Source of the DNA: Chitinivibrionales bacterium
GTDB taxonomy: Bacteria > Fibrobacterota > Chitinivibrionia > Chitinivibrionales > WJKA01
Direction of reading: 5' to 3'
Length of the DNA: 64,000 nt
Assembly: GCA_014728215.1 (NCBI GenBank)
Contig: WJLZ01000215.1
Coordinates: 1 to 64,000 of the forward strand
Part shown: one piece after another, positions 28,719-38,341 of the stretch
How positions within the stretch are numbered: position 1 is the first letter of the stretch
Layout of the letters: each line of letters begins with the position of its first letter
Notes under the pieces: model-generated
What the model was told of the DNA's origin: nothing
The model's database searches: none
The model's input: only the letters and a program-made list of their open reading frames with translations
Position numbers and translations under genes: made by a program

Positions 28719-30071
28719 TTACTTCGCATGCTTGACCGTGTCGCGTATTATTTCACTCACCGTGGGATGAGGAAATACCAGTTCTGCGATATCCTCTACC
28801 CGGAGTTCGTTTTCGATCATCGGGGCAACACCGAAAATCATCTCCGAACAGACCGACCCGATCATGTGCACACCCAGAAGGGCACGGGTTTCCTTGTTAA
28901 CAACAACCTTGCAAAAGCCTTTACCCGCTTCGTTTTCGGCAAGATATCGCCCGCTGTAGGACATGGGAAGCTTTGCAGTTGTCACTTCGATACCCTCGTG
29001 TGCAGCTTCCTTTTCGGTCAAGCCGATGGTCGCAACTTCCGGGTGGGTATAAATAACGCCGGGAACTGCATGATAACGCATCCGGTCATTTTTTCCGAGA
29101 ATATCGTTGATACACACCTCACCTTCACGGTAGGCGGTATGGGCAAGCATGGAAACGCCGTTGACATCACCGGCAGCCCAGACATCGGGTACATTGGTCC
29201 GTCCGCGTTCATCGACTCTGATCGCACCTTTATCAATAAAAAGGTTGATATTTTCGAATCCGAGCCCTTTGGTGACCGGACGGCGTCCGACACTCATCAA
29301 CACGATATCGGCATCGACAGATTCCTTGTTGCCTCCGGCTTCGTAGACGACCGATTTTTCACCGATCTCAACCACCTTTGACTGGAGTTTGAATACAATA
29401 CCTTTCTTTTCCATTTCCTTTTTAAGGGCCGCGCTGATATCCGAATCGATCGGTCCGCCGATAAAGGGCAGAAGTTCGACTACCGTCACCTTGCTTCCCA
29501 CTTCGGCAAAAAAGTTTGCGATCTCAAGACCGATTACGCCGCCACCGATAACAACGAAATTTTCGGGGATATGATCGATCGAAAGAATTTCGCGGTTAGT
29601 ATAAACAAAATCGCGGTCGGCGCCGGGAATCGGAATGCGGATAGCCTCCGAACCGGTACAGATTAAAAGCTTTTTTCCTTCCACGATCGTATCACCGGCC
29701 TTGACTCTGAAGGCATTGTTTTCTTTGGGAAGAACCGTGCCCTCACCATTGACAACAGTCACCTTGTTTTTCTTCATGGTAGCGGCGATACCCTTCCTGA
29801 GGGCACCGATCACCTTTTCTTTCCGGGTCATGACTTTTTTCAGATCGAATGCAGCATCACCAACAGTAACACCGAACCCCTGCGAGTGTTTTGCCTGGGA
29901 GAAAAGCTTGGAGCTGTAAAGAATTGTTTTTGAAGGCACGCAACCTTCGTTGAGGCACACACCACCCAGATGGCATTTTTCGATAAGCACGGTATTCAAA
30001 CCGGCCTCCCCTGCCCGTTCGGCCGAGAGGTAACCGGCGGGGCCGCCGCCGAGTATGACTAAATCGTACAT
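28719..30071 (-). CDS. lpdA: Dihydrolipoamide dehydrogenase (E3)
   Basis: FAD enzyme that re-oxidises the lipoyl group of E2 and reduces NAD. It shows the FAD motif GGGPAGYLSAERAGEAG, the redox disulfide in GGVCLNEGCVPSKT, the NAD motif GGGVIGLEIANFFAEVGS, and the catalytic His-Glu pair in FPHPTVSE. The ATG at 30071 follows AAAGGAAA and matches the usual MYDLVILGGG start; earlier in-frame codons would overlap E2. It lies 34 bases after E2 and 80 before E1. Confidence 0.97.
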   Translation of the reverse strand: MYDLVILGGGPAGYLSAERAGEAGLNTVLIEKCHLGGVCLNEGCVPSKTILYSSKLFSQAKHSQGFGVTVGDAAFDLKKVMTRKEKVIGALRKGIAATMKKNKVTVVNGEGTVLPKENNAFRVKAGDTIVEGKKLLICTGSEAIRIPIPGADRDFVYTNREILSIDHIPENFVVIGGGVIGLEIANFFAEVGSKVTVVELLPFIGGPIDSDISAALKKEMEKKGIVFKLQSKVVEIGEKSVVYEAGGNKESVDADIVLMSVGRRPVTKGLGFENINLFIDKGAIRVDERGRTNVPDVWAAGDVNGVSMLAHTAYREGEVCINDILGKNDRMRYHAVPGVIYTHPEVATIGLTEKEAAHEGIEVTTAKLPMSYSGRYLAENEAGKGFCKVVVNKETRALLGVHMIGSVCSEMIFGVAPMIENELRVEDIAELVFPHPTVSEIIRDTVKHAK

Positions 30072-30105
30072 TGCATTTCCTTTCATTGCTTGATAAAGGG
30101 ACTGG

Positions 30106-31500
30106 TTATGCGTTTGCAAGCGTGAGGTCAATATTTTCGATAGCCGTGCAGAGACCTTTCATAAACCGTGCCGCCGGTGCGCCATCAACTACCCGATGAT
30201 CGATGGTTAATGAAAAACCGATATGAGGCGCCATGGAATATTCACCATTGTCACCACTTATCACCGGTTTGGGAGTAATGGTATTGACTCCTAAAATCGC
30301 TACTTGTGGCCGGTTAAGGATCGGGGTAAAATATTCTATACCAAAGGAACCCAGATTGGTAATGGTAATTGTTCCTCCGCTCAGAAGGTCGGGATTTACC
30401 GCTCCTTCCCGCGCCTGACCGGCAAGCCCTTTGATCGAAAGCGAAAGGTCGTTGAGCGACAATTGATTGGCAAAACGGATTACCGGGACAAGAAGCCCTC
30501 TGGGTGTATCAACCGCCATGGCGAGGTGAACATTTTTATATTGGAGCAGGCGATTGTTCTCGTAATGACAGTTAAGCTCGGGATACTGCGGCAGTATCCG
30601 GGAGACGGCAAAGGAGATCAGGTCGGTGATATTGATATCGGCCAGCCCCAGATCCTTGCCTTTCTGTTTGATCTTTTTCCGATAGGCCATGAGCGCCCGG
30701 GCATCGGCTGATGAATGCATGGTCAGCTGAGCGGATTGCTGCAGGGAATCCATCATGCGCGAGCCGATGATTTTCCGCATATTGCTGATTTTAACTTCAA
30801 CGATATCATCCTGCACCGATGAAGGAGCTGTTCCTGCTGCTGCAGGCTGGGGTTCGGCAACCATATCTGCCGTACTCACCCGTCCGCCGAAAGCCGTTCC
30901 GGCCTCCGGTGTTGCAGCGCCGGTTGCAGCCTGGACCGCCGCAGCGGCTCTGGTCGGTTGCGGATGAGTTACAAGAAATGCATCGATATCGCTTTCGATG
31001 ATTCGCCCTCCAGGACCGGTGCCTTTTACTTTGCCGATATCAACACCTTTCTCCTGTGCCCGCATCCGCGCGCGGGGTGATATTTTTGCCCTTCCATTGG
31101 ACGGCACCGCTTCTTCAACCGCAGTCTCCGGAACAGCTTCTGCAGCAGACGGTTTTTCCTCCGTGGTTGCAGTAGCAGCCGGTACCGGTGACGGTTCTGC
31201 TGATTGAGCAGGTTCATCCGACGATGTACCGCCGGAAGGGCTGAATTCACTGACATCCTCATCGGAATTTCCCACCACCGCAACATTGGTAAGCACGGGA
31301 ATATCCTCGTCCGGCTCAAAAAATGTTTCGAGCATGGTTCCTGCGACCGGCGATTCGAATTCAAATGAAGCCTTATCGGTTTCATAGGTAAAAAGAATAT
31401 CTCCTTCTTTGACGTCATCGCCCTTATTCTTGTGCCACTCCAATATGACACATGTTTCTACTGATTGTCCCTGTTTTGGCATTGCAATGGGTGTAGCCAT
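30106..31500 (-). CDS. 2-oxoacid dehydrogenase E2, dihydrolipoyl acyltransferase
   Basis: Core of the complex. One lipoyl domain (residues 1-78) carries the modified Lys in ETDKASF. A long Pro/Ala/Glu linker (about 85-140) leads to a peripheral subunit-binding domain (about 143-180, ISPRARMRAQEKGVDIGKVKG). The catalytic acyltransferase domain (about 235-464) contains the DHRVVDGAPA active site with its His. Domain order is as in pyruvate and branched-chain E2. AGAGGAG precedes the ATG. It is the first gene of the operon. Confidence 0.95.
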   Translation of the reverse strand: MATPIAMPKQGQSVETCVILEWHKNKGDDVKEGDILFTYETDKASFEFESPVAGTMLETFFEPDEDIPVLTNVAVVGNSDEDVSEFSPSGGTSSDEPAQSAEPSPVPAATATTEEKPSAAEAVPETAVEEAVPSNGRAKISPRARMRAQEKGVDIGKVKGTGPGGRIIESDIDAFLVTHPQPTRAAAAVQAATGAATPEAGTAFGGRVSTADMVAEPQPAAAGTAPSSVQDDIVEVKISNMRKIIGSRMMDSLQQSAQLTMHSSADARALMAYRKKIKQKGKDLGLADINITDLISFAVSRILPQYPELNCHYENNRLLQYKNVHLAMAVDTPRGLLVPVIRFANQLSLNDLSLSIKGLAGQAREGAVNPDLLSGGTITITNLGSFGIEYFTPILNRPQVAILGVNTITPKPVISGDNGEYSMAPHIGFSLTIDHRVVDGAPAARFMKGLCTAIENIDLTLANA

Positions 31501-31559
31501 TTAATTTCTCCTCTTTAGCTAAAGAGACCGGTTATATTATTGTATACATACTCTCTTTT

Positions 31560-31589
31560 ATTATAATTTATGATATTGTGCACAGGCAA
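31560..31589 (-). promoter_or_regulatory. Promoter of the 2-oxoacid dehydrogenase operon
   Basis: On the minus strand TTGCCT (31589-31584) and TATAAT (31565-31560) are 18 bases apart, about 60 bases before the E2 start. A TTGTGCA word (31576-31582) lies inside the spacer, and two similar words lie just upstream (31594-31600, 31606-31612). Confidence 0.6.
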
Positions 31590-31735
31590 GAAGTTGTGCA
31601 TATTTTTGCGCATTCTCGCACGCTTATGTGTTTGGTTTTGCATTATTCCCCCATTTACCCCCAAGAGTACTCACAAATACTCATAATGATGCATAAAAAT
31701 TCGTTATTGCACAGCATTCTGCATTGCATGCATAA
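31576..31735. promoter_or_regulatory. Cluster of TTGTGCA/TGCAT motifs in the E2-DeoR intergenic region
   Basis: The 338-base gap contains TTGTGCA at 31576 and 31594, TTGCGCA at 31606, TTGCA at 31638, TTGCACA at 31707 and the palindrome TGCATGCA at 31725-31732. The first three overlap or adjoin the promoter of the dehydrogenase operon; the last ones lie nearer the DeoR gene. Their repetition suggests operators of one regulator, possibly the neighbouring DeoR protein or an unlinked PdhR-like factor. The regulator is not identified. Nothing else was seen in the gap. Confidence 0.4.
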
Positions 31736-31838
31736 TTTATGAATAGAATGAACCCATCCGGAACCGGCAGGGGCGAAAAAATCATTTTAAAACCTTCATT
31801 TTCACTTTTCCACGCTAAAAATGTATATTTTGAGGATT

Positions 31839-32621
31839 ATGGGACACGGATTTGAAATACGGAAAAAAATCATTCTCGACAAGCTCGATACAGAAGGATC
31901 GATTCTTGTCAAGGAGCTTGCCGATGAGCTTGCGATTTCCGAAACCACAATCCGCCGTGATCTCAACGAATTAAACGCAGCGGGTTTGCTCAAGCAGGTA
32001 TACGGAGGAGCGGTCCGGACCGAACAGGAATCACCGCTCATAAATTTTTCCATCTCCAATCGCAGTACCCATAATATCGAAGCTAAAAAATTGATCGGCA
32101 AGTGTGCAGCATCGCTTGTACACGATAACGACATTGTCTATATTGATCCCGGAACAACGAGTTGGGAAATGATTCCCTATCTCAGGGACAAAAAGAATCT
32201 GACGATCATCAGCAATTCGGTCCGGCTGCTTCAGTGTTTAGAGTATATCGGTCATCACAATATTATTCAGCTTGGCGGTACGCTTCGCCCCGACCGTCTC
32301 GACACTGTCGGTACGGTTGCCCAGATGGGTATCGAACAGCTCCGGGGATATAAAGCTTTTCAGGGTGGTGACGGTCTTGATATTAATTTCGGCCTTTCTG
32401 CAGTGGACCACGAAAGTGCAATGATCGCCAAAGTGATCCTTGCCGGTGCCCGGGAAACGATTATCCTTGCCGATCACTCGAAATTCGAACAACCGAGCCT
32501 TCTTTACAAAATAGTCGACATCGACAAAATTGACATACTCGTGACCGACGAACATCCCCCTGCTTCCTGGGAAGAAAAATGCCGTGAATCATCCATACAA
32601 TTAATTATAGCACAGGATTGA
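31839..32621 (+). CDS. DeoR family transcriptional regulator
   Basis: N-terminal winged helix (about residues 3-58: FEIRKKIILDKLDTEGSILVK, then SETTIRRDLNELNAAGLL and the hallmark VYGGAVR) followed by a DeoR sensor domain (about 70-255, IYIDPGTTSWEM, IIQLGGTLRP, ILADHSKF) that normally binds a phosphorylated sugar. It is the first gene of the fucose-isomerase operon, which it presumably controls. The ATG at 31839 (behind TGAGGA) gives the usual family start; an ATG at 31821 lacks a ribosome site. Confidence 0.92.
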   Translation: MGHGFEIRKKIILDKLDTEGSILVKELADELAISETTIRRDLNELNAAGLLKQVYGGAVRTEQESPLINFSISNRSTHNIEAKKLIGKCAASLVHDNDIVYIDPGTTSWEMIPYLRDKKNLTIISNSVRLLQCLEYIGHHNIIQLGGTLRPDRLDTVGTVAQMGIEQLRGYKAFQGGDGLDINFGLSAVDHESAMIAKVILAGARETIILADHSKFEQPSLLYKIVDIDKIDILVTDEHPPASWEEKCRESSIQLIIAQD

Positions 32622-32627
32622 GGCTTT

Positions 32628-33893
32628 ATGAAAACTCTGGCCCTTCGGCTCTACCAAAAAAACGACCTTCGACTGGAACATTTCGATTTGCCCTCCATGG
32701 CGGAAAACGAGATTTTAGCCGATATTACCTCCAACAGCATCTGCATGTCTTCCCATAAAGCGGCCGAACAGGGAGCCGATCATAAGCGGGTCCCTTCAGA
32801 TATTGCCGACAATCCGATCATTATCGGGCATGAGTTTTGCGGCACGATTTTGGAAGTGGGCGAAAAATATAAAGGAAAGTATACGCCCGGTTCCAAATAC
32901 AGCATACAGCCTGCTCTCAACTACCCGGACCGTCTTCTGGATGCGCCGGGATATTCATTTCGTTATATCGGCGGGCAGGCCACCAAGATTATCATTCCCA
33001 AAGAGGTCCTGGAAATGGACTGTCTTCTCCCCTACGACGGCGAGGGATTCTTCAAGGCCTCGCTCTCCGAACCTGCATCATGTATCATCGGTTCTTTTCA
33101 TGCACAGTATCATTTCAAGCAGGGAGAATATGTTCATCAGATGGGAATTAAAGCGGGTGGCTCGATGGCAATCATTGCCGGAGCGGGCCCCATGGGGCTG
33201 GGCGCTATCGACTATGCGCTCCACGGTCCGATGCGCCCGCGGCTTCTGGTTATCACCGATATCGATCAGGCCCGGCTCAACCGTGCAAAAGAAATTTTCG
33301 ACCCCGCCCATGCACGTCAATGCGGCGTCGACCTTCGGTATGTCAATACAGGAGCCGGTAATCCGGTCGAAGATCTCCGGGCAATAAACAACAACCAGGG
33401 CTTTGATGATGTCTTTGTTTTTGCCCCGGTTGCACCCCTTATCGAACAGGCAAGCAGAATCCTGGGCTTCAACGGCTGTCTCAATTTCTTTGCCGGGCCT
33501 ACCCGCACCGATTTCATGGCCTCGATAAATTTTTACGATGTCCACTACAGCGGCCATCATCTGGTGGGAACATCGGGCGGCAATACAAAGGATATGAACG
33601 AAGCCCTCGAGCTTATGGCAAAGAATACAATCAATCCGGCGGTTATGGTCACCCATATCGGCGGAATCGACAGCGCGGCACAGACAATCCTCGATCTGCC
33701 GTCAATACCGGGAGGGAAAAAGCTTATATACACCCGGAAATCGATGCCGCTTTTTGCTATCGATGACCTCGAGGATATGGGCAAAGAAAATCCGTTTTAT
33801 AAAGGTCTTGCCGAAATTACGGGTAATCATAAGGGACTCTGGTCAACCGAAGCCGAAGAGTATGTGCTGAAAAATGCCAAAAATATAGAATAA
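32628..33893 (+). CDS. Zinc-type alcohol dehydrogenase, L-sorbose-1-phosphate reductase-like
   Basis: Medium-chain dehydrogenase of 421 aa. The zinc region includes IIIGHEFCGTILEVGEKY, and the nucleotide fold shows GAGPMGLGAIDYAL. Length and phrases such as MKTLALRLYQKNDLRLE and QPALNYP match the group named after L-sorbose-1-phosphate reductase more closely than ordinary sorbitol dehydrogenases. It would oxidise or reduce a ketose/polyol or its phosphate in the cytoplasm. It starts six bases after the regulator and is followed after ten bases by the PHP gene, so it belongs to the operon. The true substrate is inferred only. Confidence 0.8.
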   Translation: MKTLALRLYQKNDLRLEHFDLPSMAENEILADITSNSICMSSHKAAEQGADHKRVPSDIADNPIIIGHEFCGTILEVGEKYKGKYTPGSKYSIQPALNYPDRLLDAPGYSFRYIGGQATKIIIPKEVLEMDCLLPYDGEGFFKASLSEPASCIIGSFHAQYHFKQGEYVHQMGIKAGGSMAIIAGAGPMGLGAIDYALHGPMRPRLLVITDIDQARLNRAKEIFDPAHARQCGVDLRYVNTGAGNPVEDLRAINNNQGFDDVFVFAPVAPLIEQASRILGFNGCLNFFAGPTRTDFMASINFYDVHYSGHHLVGTSGGNTKDMNEALELMAKNTINPAVMVTHIGGIDSAAQTILDLPSIPGGKKLIYTRKSMPLFAIDDLEDMGKENPFYKGLAEITGNHKGLWSTEAEEYVLKNAKNIE

Positions 33894-33903
33894 AGGGGGC
33901 TGA

Positions 33904-35073
33904 ATGAACACTATCCCTGTATCAAATTCACATATTCACACGCCCTACTCCTTCTCTTGTTTTGAATCAATCGAACAGGCTGTTTCCCTTGCAAAAAAGG
34001 AGGAGGTCGATGTTCTGGGTATCAGCGATTTCAATACCATCGAAGGCTACGAAGAATTTACCCGCCAGTGCGAAAAACAACGGGTTTATCCCCTTTACAA
34101 TATTGAATTCATCGCCTTTTCCCCCGAAGATAAAGAAAAGGGCTACCGTTGGAACGACCCCAAAAATCCCGGCGCTATCTATTTCTCCGGAAAAGCCCTC
34201 AATTACCCTCCATCAATTTCAAGCGATTCAAAAAACATCCTCTCTTCTCTCTGGAAAGCATCTCAGGACCACATCTGGCAGGTAATTGAGAAGGTAAACG
34301 AATATTTTGAAGAGGTTAAAATTCCGCTCTCGCTTGATTACAGTACTATCCGGAGTGTGTATGCAAAAAATACCGTACGTGAACGCCATGTCGCAAAAGC
34401 GATTTTTCATGCCTTTAACAAGCAGTGGCCCGATCCGGACACACAGCTGCGACAGTACCAGATTCTTTTTAAAGATCCGTCATTTACCACCGATCTGAAC
34501 AATTCGGCCACGCTGCAGAATGAAATCAGAAGCCGTCTTTTGAAAGCGGGAAGACCGGCATTTGTAGAAGAGAAAAAAGAGGCCTTTCTTCCTCTCAATG
34601 ATATTAAAAGAATTATTCTCGACGGCGGGGGAATCCCCTGTTATCCGGTTCTTACCGATGACAGCATAGGCCTGAACGAGTACGAACAGGATATTCCGAA
34701 ACTGATCGAGTTGTTCAACTGCCTGAAAATATATGCGGTCGAATTTATTCCATCCCGAAACACGTTCGACCACCTGAAAAAGGTAGTAAAATCTTTTTAC
34801 GAAGAAGGCTTCTGCGTTACCTTTGGCACCGAGCACAATACGCCGAAAATGATGTCGCTGGTTCCCTCGGCACGAAACGGCGTGCCCCTTGATGAAGAAC
34901 TCATGAGGATCGGCTATGAAGGCGCCTGTATTCTGGCAGCACACCAGGAACAGCGCAAAAACCGGAATACCGGTTTTATCGACAGCAAGGGGAAAAAGAT
35001 TGTCGACAAAAAAGAAATGAAAGAGCTTATCAAAATCGGCGATAAAGCTATCAGTGATTATGCAGGAAAATAG
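33904..35073 (+). CDS. PHP-domain metal-dependent phosphoesterase-like protein
   Basis: The N-terminal NSHIHTPYSFS with the HxH motif, the GISDFNTIEGYEEF strand and a later FGTEHNTP motif are metal-ligand regions of the PHP superfamily, which includes histidinol phosphatase and the PHP domain of DNA polymerase III. The 389 aa contain no polymerase part. It has GGGGG before the ATG and lies inside the fucose-isomerase operon, where it could remove phosphate from a sugar intermediate. That role is inference; no close characterised relative is recognised. Confidence 0.75.
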   Translation: MNTIPVSNSHIHTPYSFSCFESIEQAVSLAKKEEVDVLGISDFNTIEGYEEFTRQCEKQRVYPLYNIEFIAFSPEDKEKGYRWNDPKNPGAIYFSGKALNYPPSISSDSKNILSSLWKASQDHIWQVIEKVNEYFEEVKIPLSLDYSTIRSVYAKNTVRERHVAKAIFHAFNKQWPDPDTQLRQYQILFKDPSFTTDLNNSATLQNEIRSRLLKAGRPAFVEEKKEAFLPLNDIKRIILDGGGIPCYPVLTDDSIGLNEYEQDIPKLIELFNCLKIYAVEFIPSRNTFDHLKKVVKSFYEEGFCVTFGTEHNTPKMMSLVPSARNGVPLDEELMRIGYEGACILAAHQEQRKNRNTGFIDSKGKKIVDKKEMKELIKIGDKAISDYAGK

Positions 35074-35149
35074 GCGGAACAGAATATTTCGCAGGTAAAA
35101 AATATAATTTGCTTTCACTAAAAAACCTTAACCTCTGGGAATATTCAAA

Positions 35150-36352
35150 ATGAACGATACGATTATCAGAACGGCAGCAGCAATTCGCATGGCATTCGCC
35201 CGCACAGGAAAAAATCTTCCGGTGGTTGTGTATGATAATTCCGACAAGGCGCTTGGCTTATCGGAAAATAAAAAGCACTTTACCGAGACACTCGAAAAAC
35301 TGAATATACCTTCACACCATTTCTTCGACTCCACGGTATCTTCCGGCGACCTTGTACCGTCAATCGAAGCACTGGCGGAACAATCCTCTCCCCTGCCGGC
35401 TTGTGTTGCACGCGAAAAAACGGGTCTTTATGCCGTGGCTCATACAAAGCAGGATGCAGACCGGCTCATCGAATGTATCCGCACCGATACCCCCTGCACG
35501 CATACGGAGAGCGGTTCGTTCAGAGAAGGAAGGCTTGGCGGCTGTATCGCCGCAATCACCGGTGGCGCCCAGGGATTCGGCAAGGGGATCGCCGAAGAAC
35601 TTGCCCGGGAAGGCGCCTATGTCGTTATCGGTGATATAAAAGATGAAATCGGCAACGAAACCGTTGGAGAGATCACCTCCCGGTTTGGAGAGGGCTCTGC
35701 TGCTTTCTGCCATGTGGATGTTACCGACTTGGCGTCCCTTGAGGAATTTGCAGCCTGCGCTGCAAAGTTGTATGGCGGTCTCGACCTGTTTGTTTCCAAC
35801 GCCGGCGTTCTGAAAGCAGGACCGGTCGATGAAATGGATGAACGCTCCTTTGATCTGGTAACATCGGTGAACTACAAAGCCTATTTTCTCGGCACCAAAG
35901 CGGTGGCGCCGATCATGAAGATCCAAAACAGTTTCCATGCCGGCCATTTCATGGATATCATTCAGATAAGTTCGAAATCCGGTCTGGTGGGGAGTAACAA
36001 GAACTTTGCCTATGCCGGAAGTAAATTCGGCGGGATCGGTCTGACCCAGTCCTTTGCCCTGGAACTTATCGACTCTAATATCCGTGTCAACTCCATTTGT
36101 CCGGGTAATTACTATGAAGGCCCGCTCTGGTCAGACCCCGAAAGGGGGCTTTTTGTTCAGTACCTGAACGCTGGAAAAGTCCCAGGTGCCAAAACTATTG
36201 ATGATGTTAAACAATTCTACATGAGCAAAGTTCCTATGGGCCGTGGATGCACTCCTCTTGATGTTGCGCGGGCAATTTTTTATGTCCACGAGCAGGAATA
36301 TGAGACCGGACAGGCGATCCCGGTAACCGGCGGCCAGGTAATGTTGAGTTGA
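35150..36352 (+). CDS. Short-chain dehydrogenase, SrlD-like, with an unusual N-terminal domain
   Basis: Residues ~128-400 form a full SDR: cofactor loop GGAQGFGKG, SNAG, and the catalytic Tyr/Lys in YAGSK. The end (NSICPGN, AGKVPGAKTIDDV, GQAIPVTGGQ) closely resembles sorbitol-6-phosphate dehydrogenase SrlD. The first ~127 residues are extra; they look like a small alpha/beta domain that is not recognised. In related operons an aldolase is fused to an SDR, but this N-terminal part is too short for that. It likely interconverts a polyol phosphate and a ketose phosphate, NAD-dependent. Confidence 0.8.
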   Translation: MNDTIIRTAAAIRMAFARTGKNLPVVVYDNSDKALGLSENKKHFTETLEKLNIPSHHFFDSTVSSGDLVPSIEALAEQSSPLPACVAREKTGLYAVAHTKQDADRLIECIRTDTPCTHTESGSFREGRLGGCIAAITGGAQGFGKGIAEELAREGAYVVIGDIKDEIGNETVGEITSRFGEGSAAFCHVDVTDLASLEEFAACAAKLYGGLDLFVSNAGVLKAGPVDEMDERSFDLVTSVNYKAYFLGTKAVAPIMKIQNSFHAGHFMDIIQISSKSGLVGSNKNFAYAGSKFGGIGLTQSFALELIDSNIRVNSICPGNYYEGPLWSDPERGLFVQYLNAGKVPGAKTIDDVKQFYMSKVPMGRGCTPLDVARAIFYVHEQEYETGQAIPVTGGQVMLS

Positions 36353-36442
36353 AACCGCTTTCCTCCCGATTATATATTCTTGAACTCTATATTAATGGAA
36401 TTCTAATACACTCATACATAATCTCTTTCAAAAGGAGCAGCA

Positions 36443-38296
36443 ATGGCTCATATAGACTTCAAGAAACTCGCATCCTCGCAGCGCAAATTTACTGAAGGCA
36501 ACAGACGAATTGTCGGACATGTGCCTACGATTGCTATTACTCCTGTTGCCGACGGCAGGGCCGGAGCCTATGAAAGCAATATTGCCGGTACCTGGGTCAT
36601 GGCGGAAAAAGTGTATAACCTGATCACCAGTAAGGTCCGTCTTTCGGATGGTATTCCCCCACGGGTGGTCGTAGCTCCTGAAATCGTCTACGGTGCCCGT
36701 ACCGGAGCTTTAGCTCAGGAATATTACACAAAAGAAGGTGTGAGTGCAAATATCTGGGTAAGCCGCTCCTGGGCCTACAGCGATGAACTCATGTCGGCAT
36801 GCATGGGAATCGGTTCATCGGAATGGCAGCAGGCGGCCTATGGTCTCAACCAGACCGACCGTCCGGGCGCAGTATGGCTCAAAGCATTCTGTGCCGCCAT
36901 GGATGAAAAAAAGCGGCCAATCTTCTCCATTTACAATCCCGATCTTGAAAGCGAAGAGGGTGATTTAGCTCCCTTTGTTGCAGAACGGCTTCTCCGCTTT
37001 GCCCGGGCAGCCTGCGCTGTTGCAGAAATGAGAGGGAAAAACTATCTCTCAGTGGGAAGCGTCTCCATGGGAATAATCGGCTCGGATGTGCGCAGAAATC
37101 TGTTCCATCATTTCTTCGGCATGGGATCGGCATCGGTAGATATGGTTGCCGTCAAAGGCCGTATCGAAAAGGGGCTCTACGATCATGAAGAATTCGATCG
37201 TGCATTCAAATTCATGAAAAGCAAATTCAAATACAATTTTCATACCGGTGAAAAACCCTACAGCGATGATGATCTTTTAAGTGAGTGTGTCAAAATGACG
37301 CTCATTGTCCGCGACCTGATGATTGGTAATCCCCGTCTTGCCGATGAGAGTGTTGGTAAAAAACAGGGATTTAAAGCGGATGTCGAACATGCTCAAGGTT
37401 ACAACGCGATTGCTGCCGGTACTCAGGGACAGCGTCAGTGGACAGACCTCTATCCCAATTTCGATATGACCGAATCGCTTCTCTGCAGCACCTTCGACTG
37501 GGACGGTTTCCGGCAGCCCTATGTGGTCGCCACCGAAAACGACTCGAAGAATGCCATTGGAATGCTGGTGGCTCATCTGCTCACCGGTATGCCGCAGCTT
37601 TTCGCCGACATCAGAACAAACTGGACAGCGGAAAGTATCAAAGCCGCAACCGGCAAAGATATCGGCTCAGTTGCACCCCAGGGACTCATCGATAAACGAA
37701 ACTCCGGCGCCGGAGCCCTCGATTATGCCTGTGATGTTTTCAAAATTATCTCCGGCGGCAAAGATGTCGATATCTATGAAGTTGCCGAGAAAATCCGGAC
37801 CGACAAAAAATATCAACAGGCGCTTATCGATGCTGCTATCGAAGGCACTACCTACGAGGCCGCAAATCTCGAATATTTTCTGGGTGATGGTCTCTCGAGT
37901 TCATACCGGACCCCCGGCGGCCTGCCCATGACCACTTACCGCTACAATGTTGTAGGTGATATGCCGACCTGTTCTATTGTTGAAGGAGAAACCGTAGAAC
38001 TTCCGAGTGACGTTGCGGATCATATCAGCAAGGTAACCGACGCCACCTGGCCTGAAAGCTACTGGGCTCCCCGCGGCATGAGTTCTTTCGAGTACATGTC
38101 CAAAATCGGACCTAACCACGATGCCAACTCCTTCGGCCTTATCGGTGCCGACATGATCACCGTGAATGCCATGCTCCGAATCCCGGTCGATTTTCATAAT
38201 ATCTCTTCCGAACAGATTTTCCGCCCCACCATGTGGGACCGGTTCGGTGGTGATGATTTCCGGGTATGTGAGAAACTGGGACCGCTGTATATTTAA
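36443..38296 (+). CDS. fucI: L-fucose isomerase
   Basis: Converts L-fucose to L-fuculose (and D-arabinose to D-ribulose) using a divalent metal. The 617 aa match the family length (about 590). Family phrases are GSVSMGIIGSDVRR, CSTFDWDGFRQPYVVATENDS split by the metal-site Asp, MLVAHLLTG and the C-terminal MWDRFGGDDFRVCEKLGPLY. AAAGGAG lies six bases before the ATG. It is the last gene of the DeoR operon, which makes a deoxy- or pentose sugar the likely inducer. Confidence 0.9.
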   Translation: MAHIDFKKLASSQRKFTEGNRRIVGHVPTIAITPVADGRAGAYESNIAGTWVMAEKVYNLITSKVRLSDGIPPRVVVAPEIVYGARTGALAQEYYTKEGVSANIWVSRSWAYSDELMSACMGIGSSEWQQAAYGLNQTDRPGAVWLKAFCAAMDEKKRPIFSIYNPDLESEEGDLAPFVAERLLRFARAACAVAEMRGKNYLSVGSVSMGIIGSDVRRNLFHHFFGMGSASVDMVAVKGRIEKGLYDHEEFDRAFKFMKSKFKYNFHTGEKPYSDDDLLSECVKMTLIVRDLMIGNPRLADESVGKKQGFKADVEHAQGYNAIAAGTQGQRQWTDLYPNFDMTESLLCSTFDWDGFRQPYVVATENDSKNAIGMLVAHLLTGMPQLFADIRTNWTAESIKAATGKDIGSVAPQGLIDKRNSGAGALDYACDVFKIISGGKDVDIYEVAEKIRTDKKYQQALIDAAIEGTTYEAANLEYFLGDGLSSSYRTPGGLPMTTYRYNVVGDMPTCSIVEGETVELPSDVADHISKVTDATWPESYWAPRGMSSFEYMSKIGPNHDANSFGLIGADMITVNAMLRIPVDFHNISSEQIFRPTMWDRFGGDDFRVCEKLGPLYI

Positions 38297-38341
38297 GAAG
38301 TTGAGTACTCCCCATACACCCGGGACACGTGGAGTGGTGAA

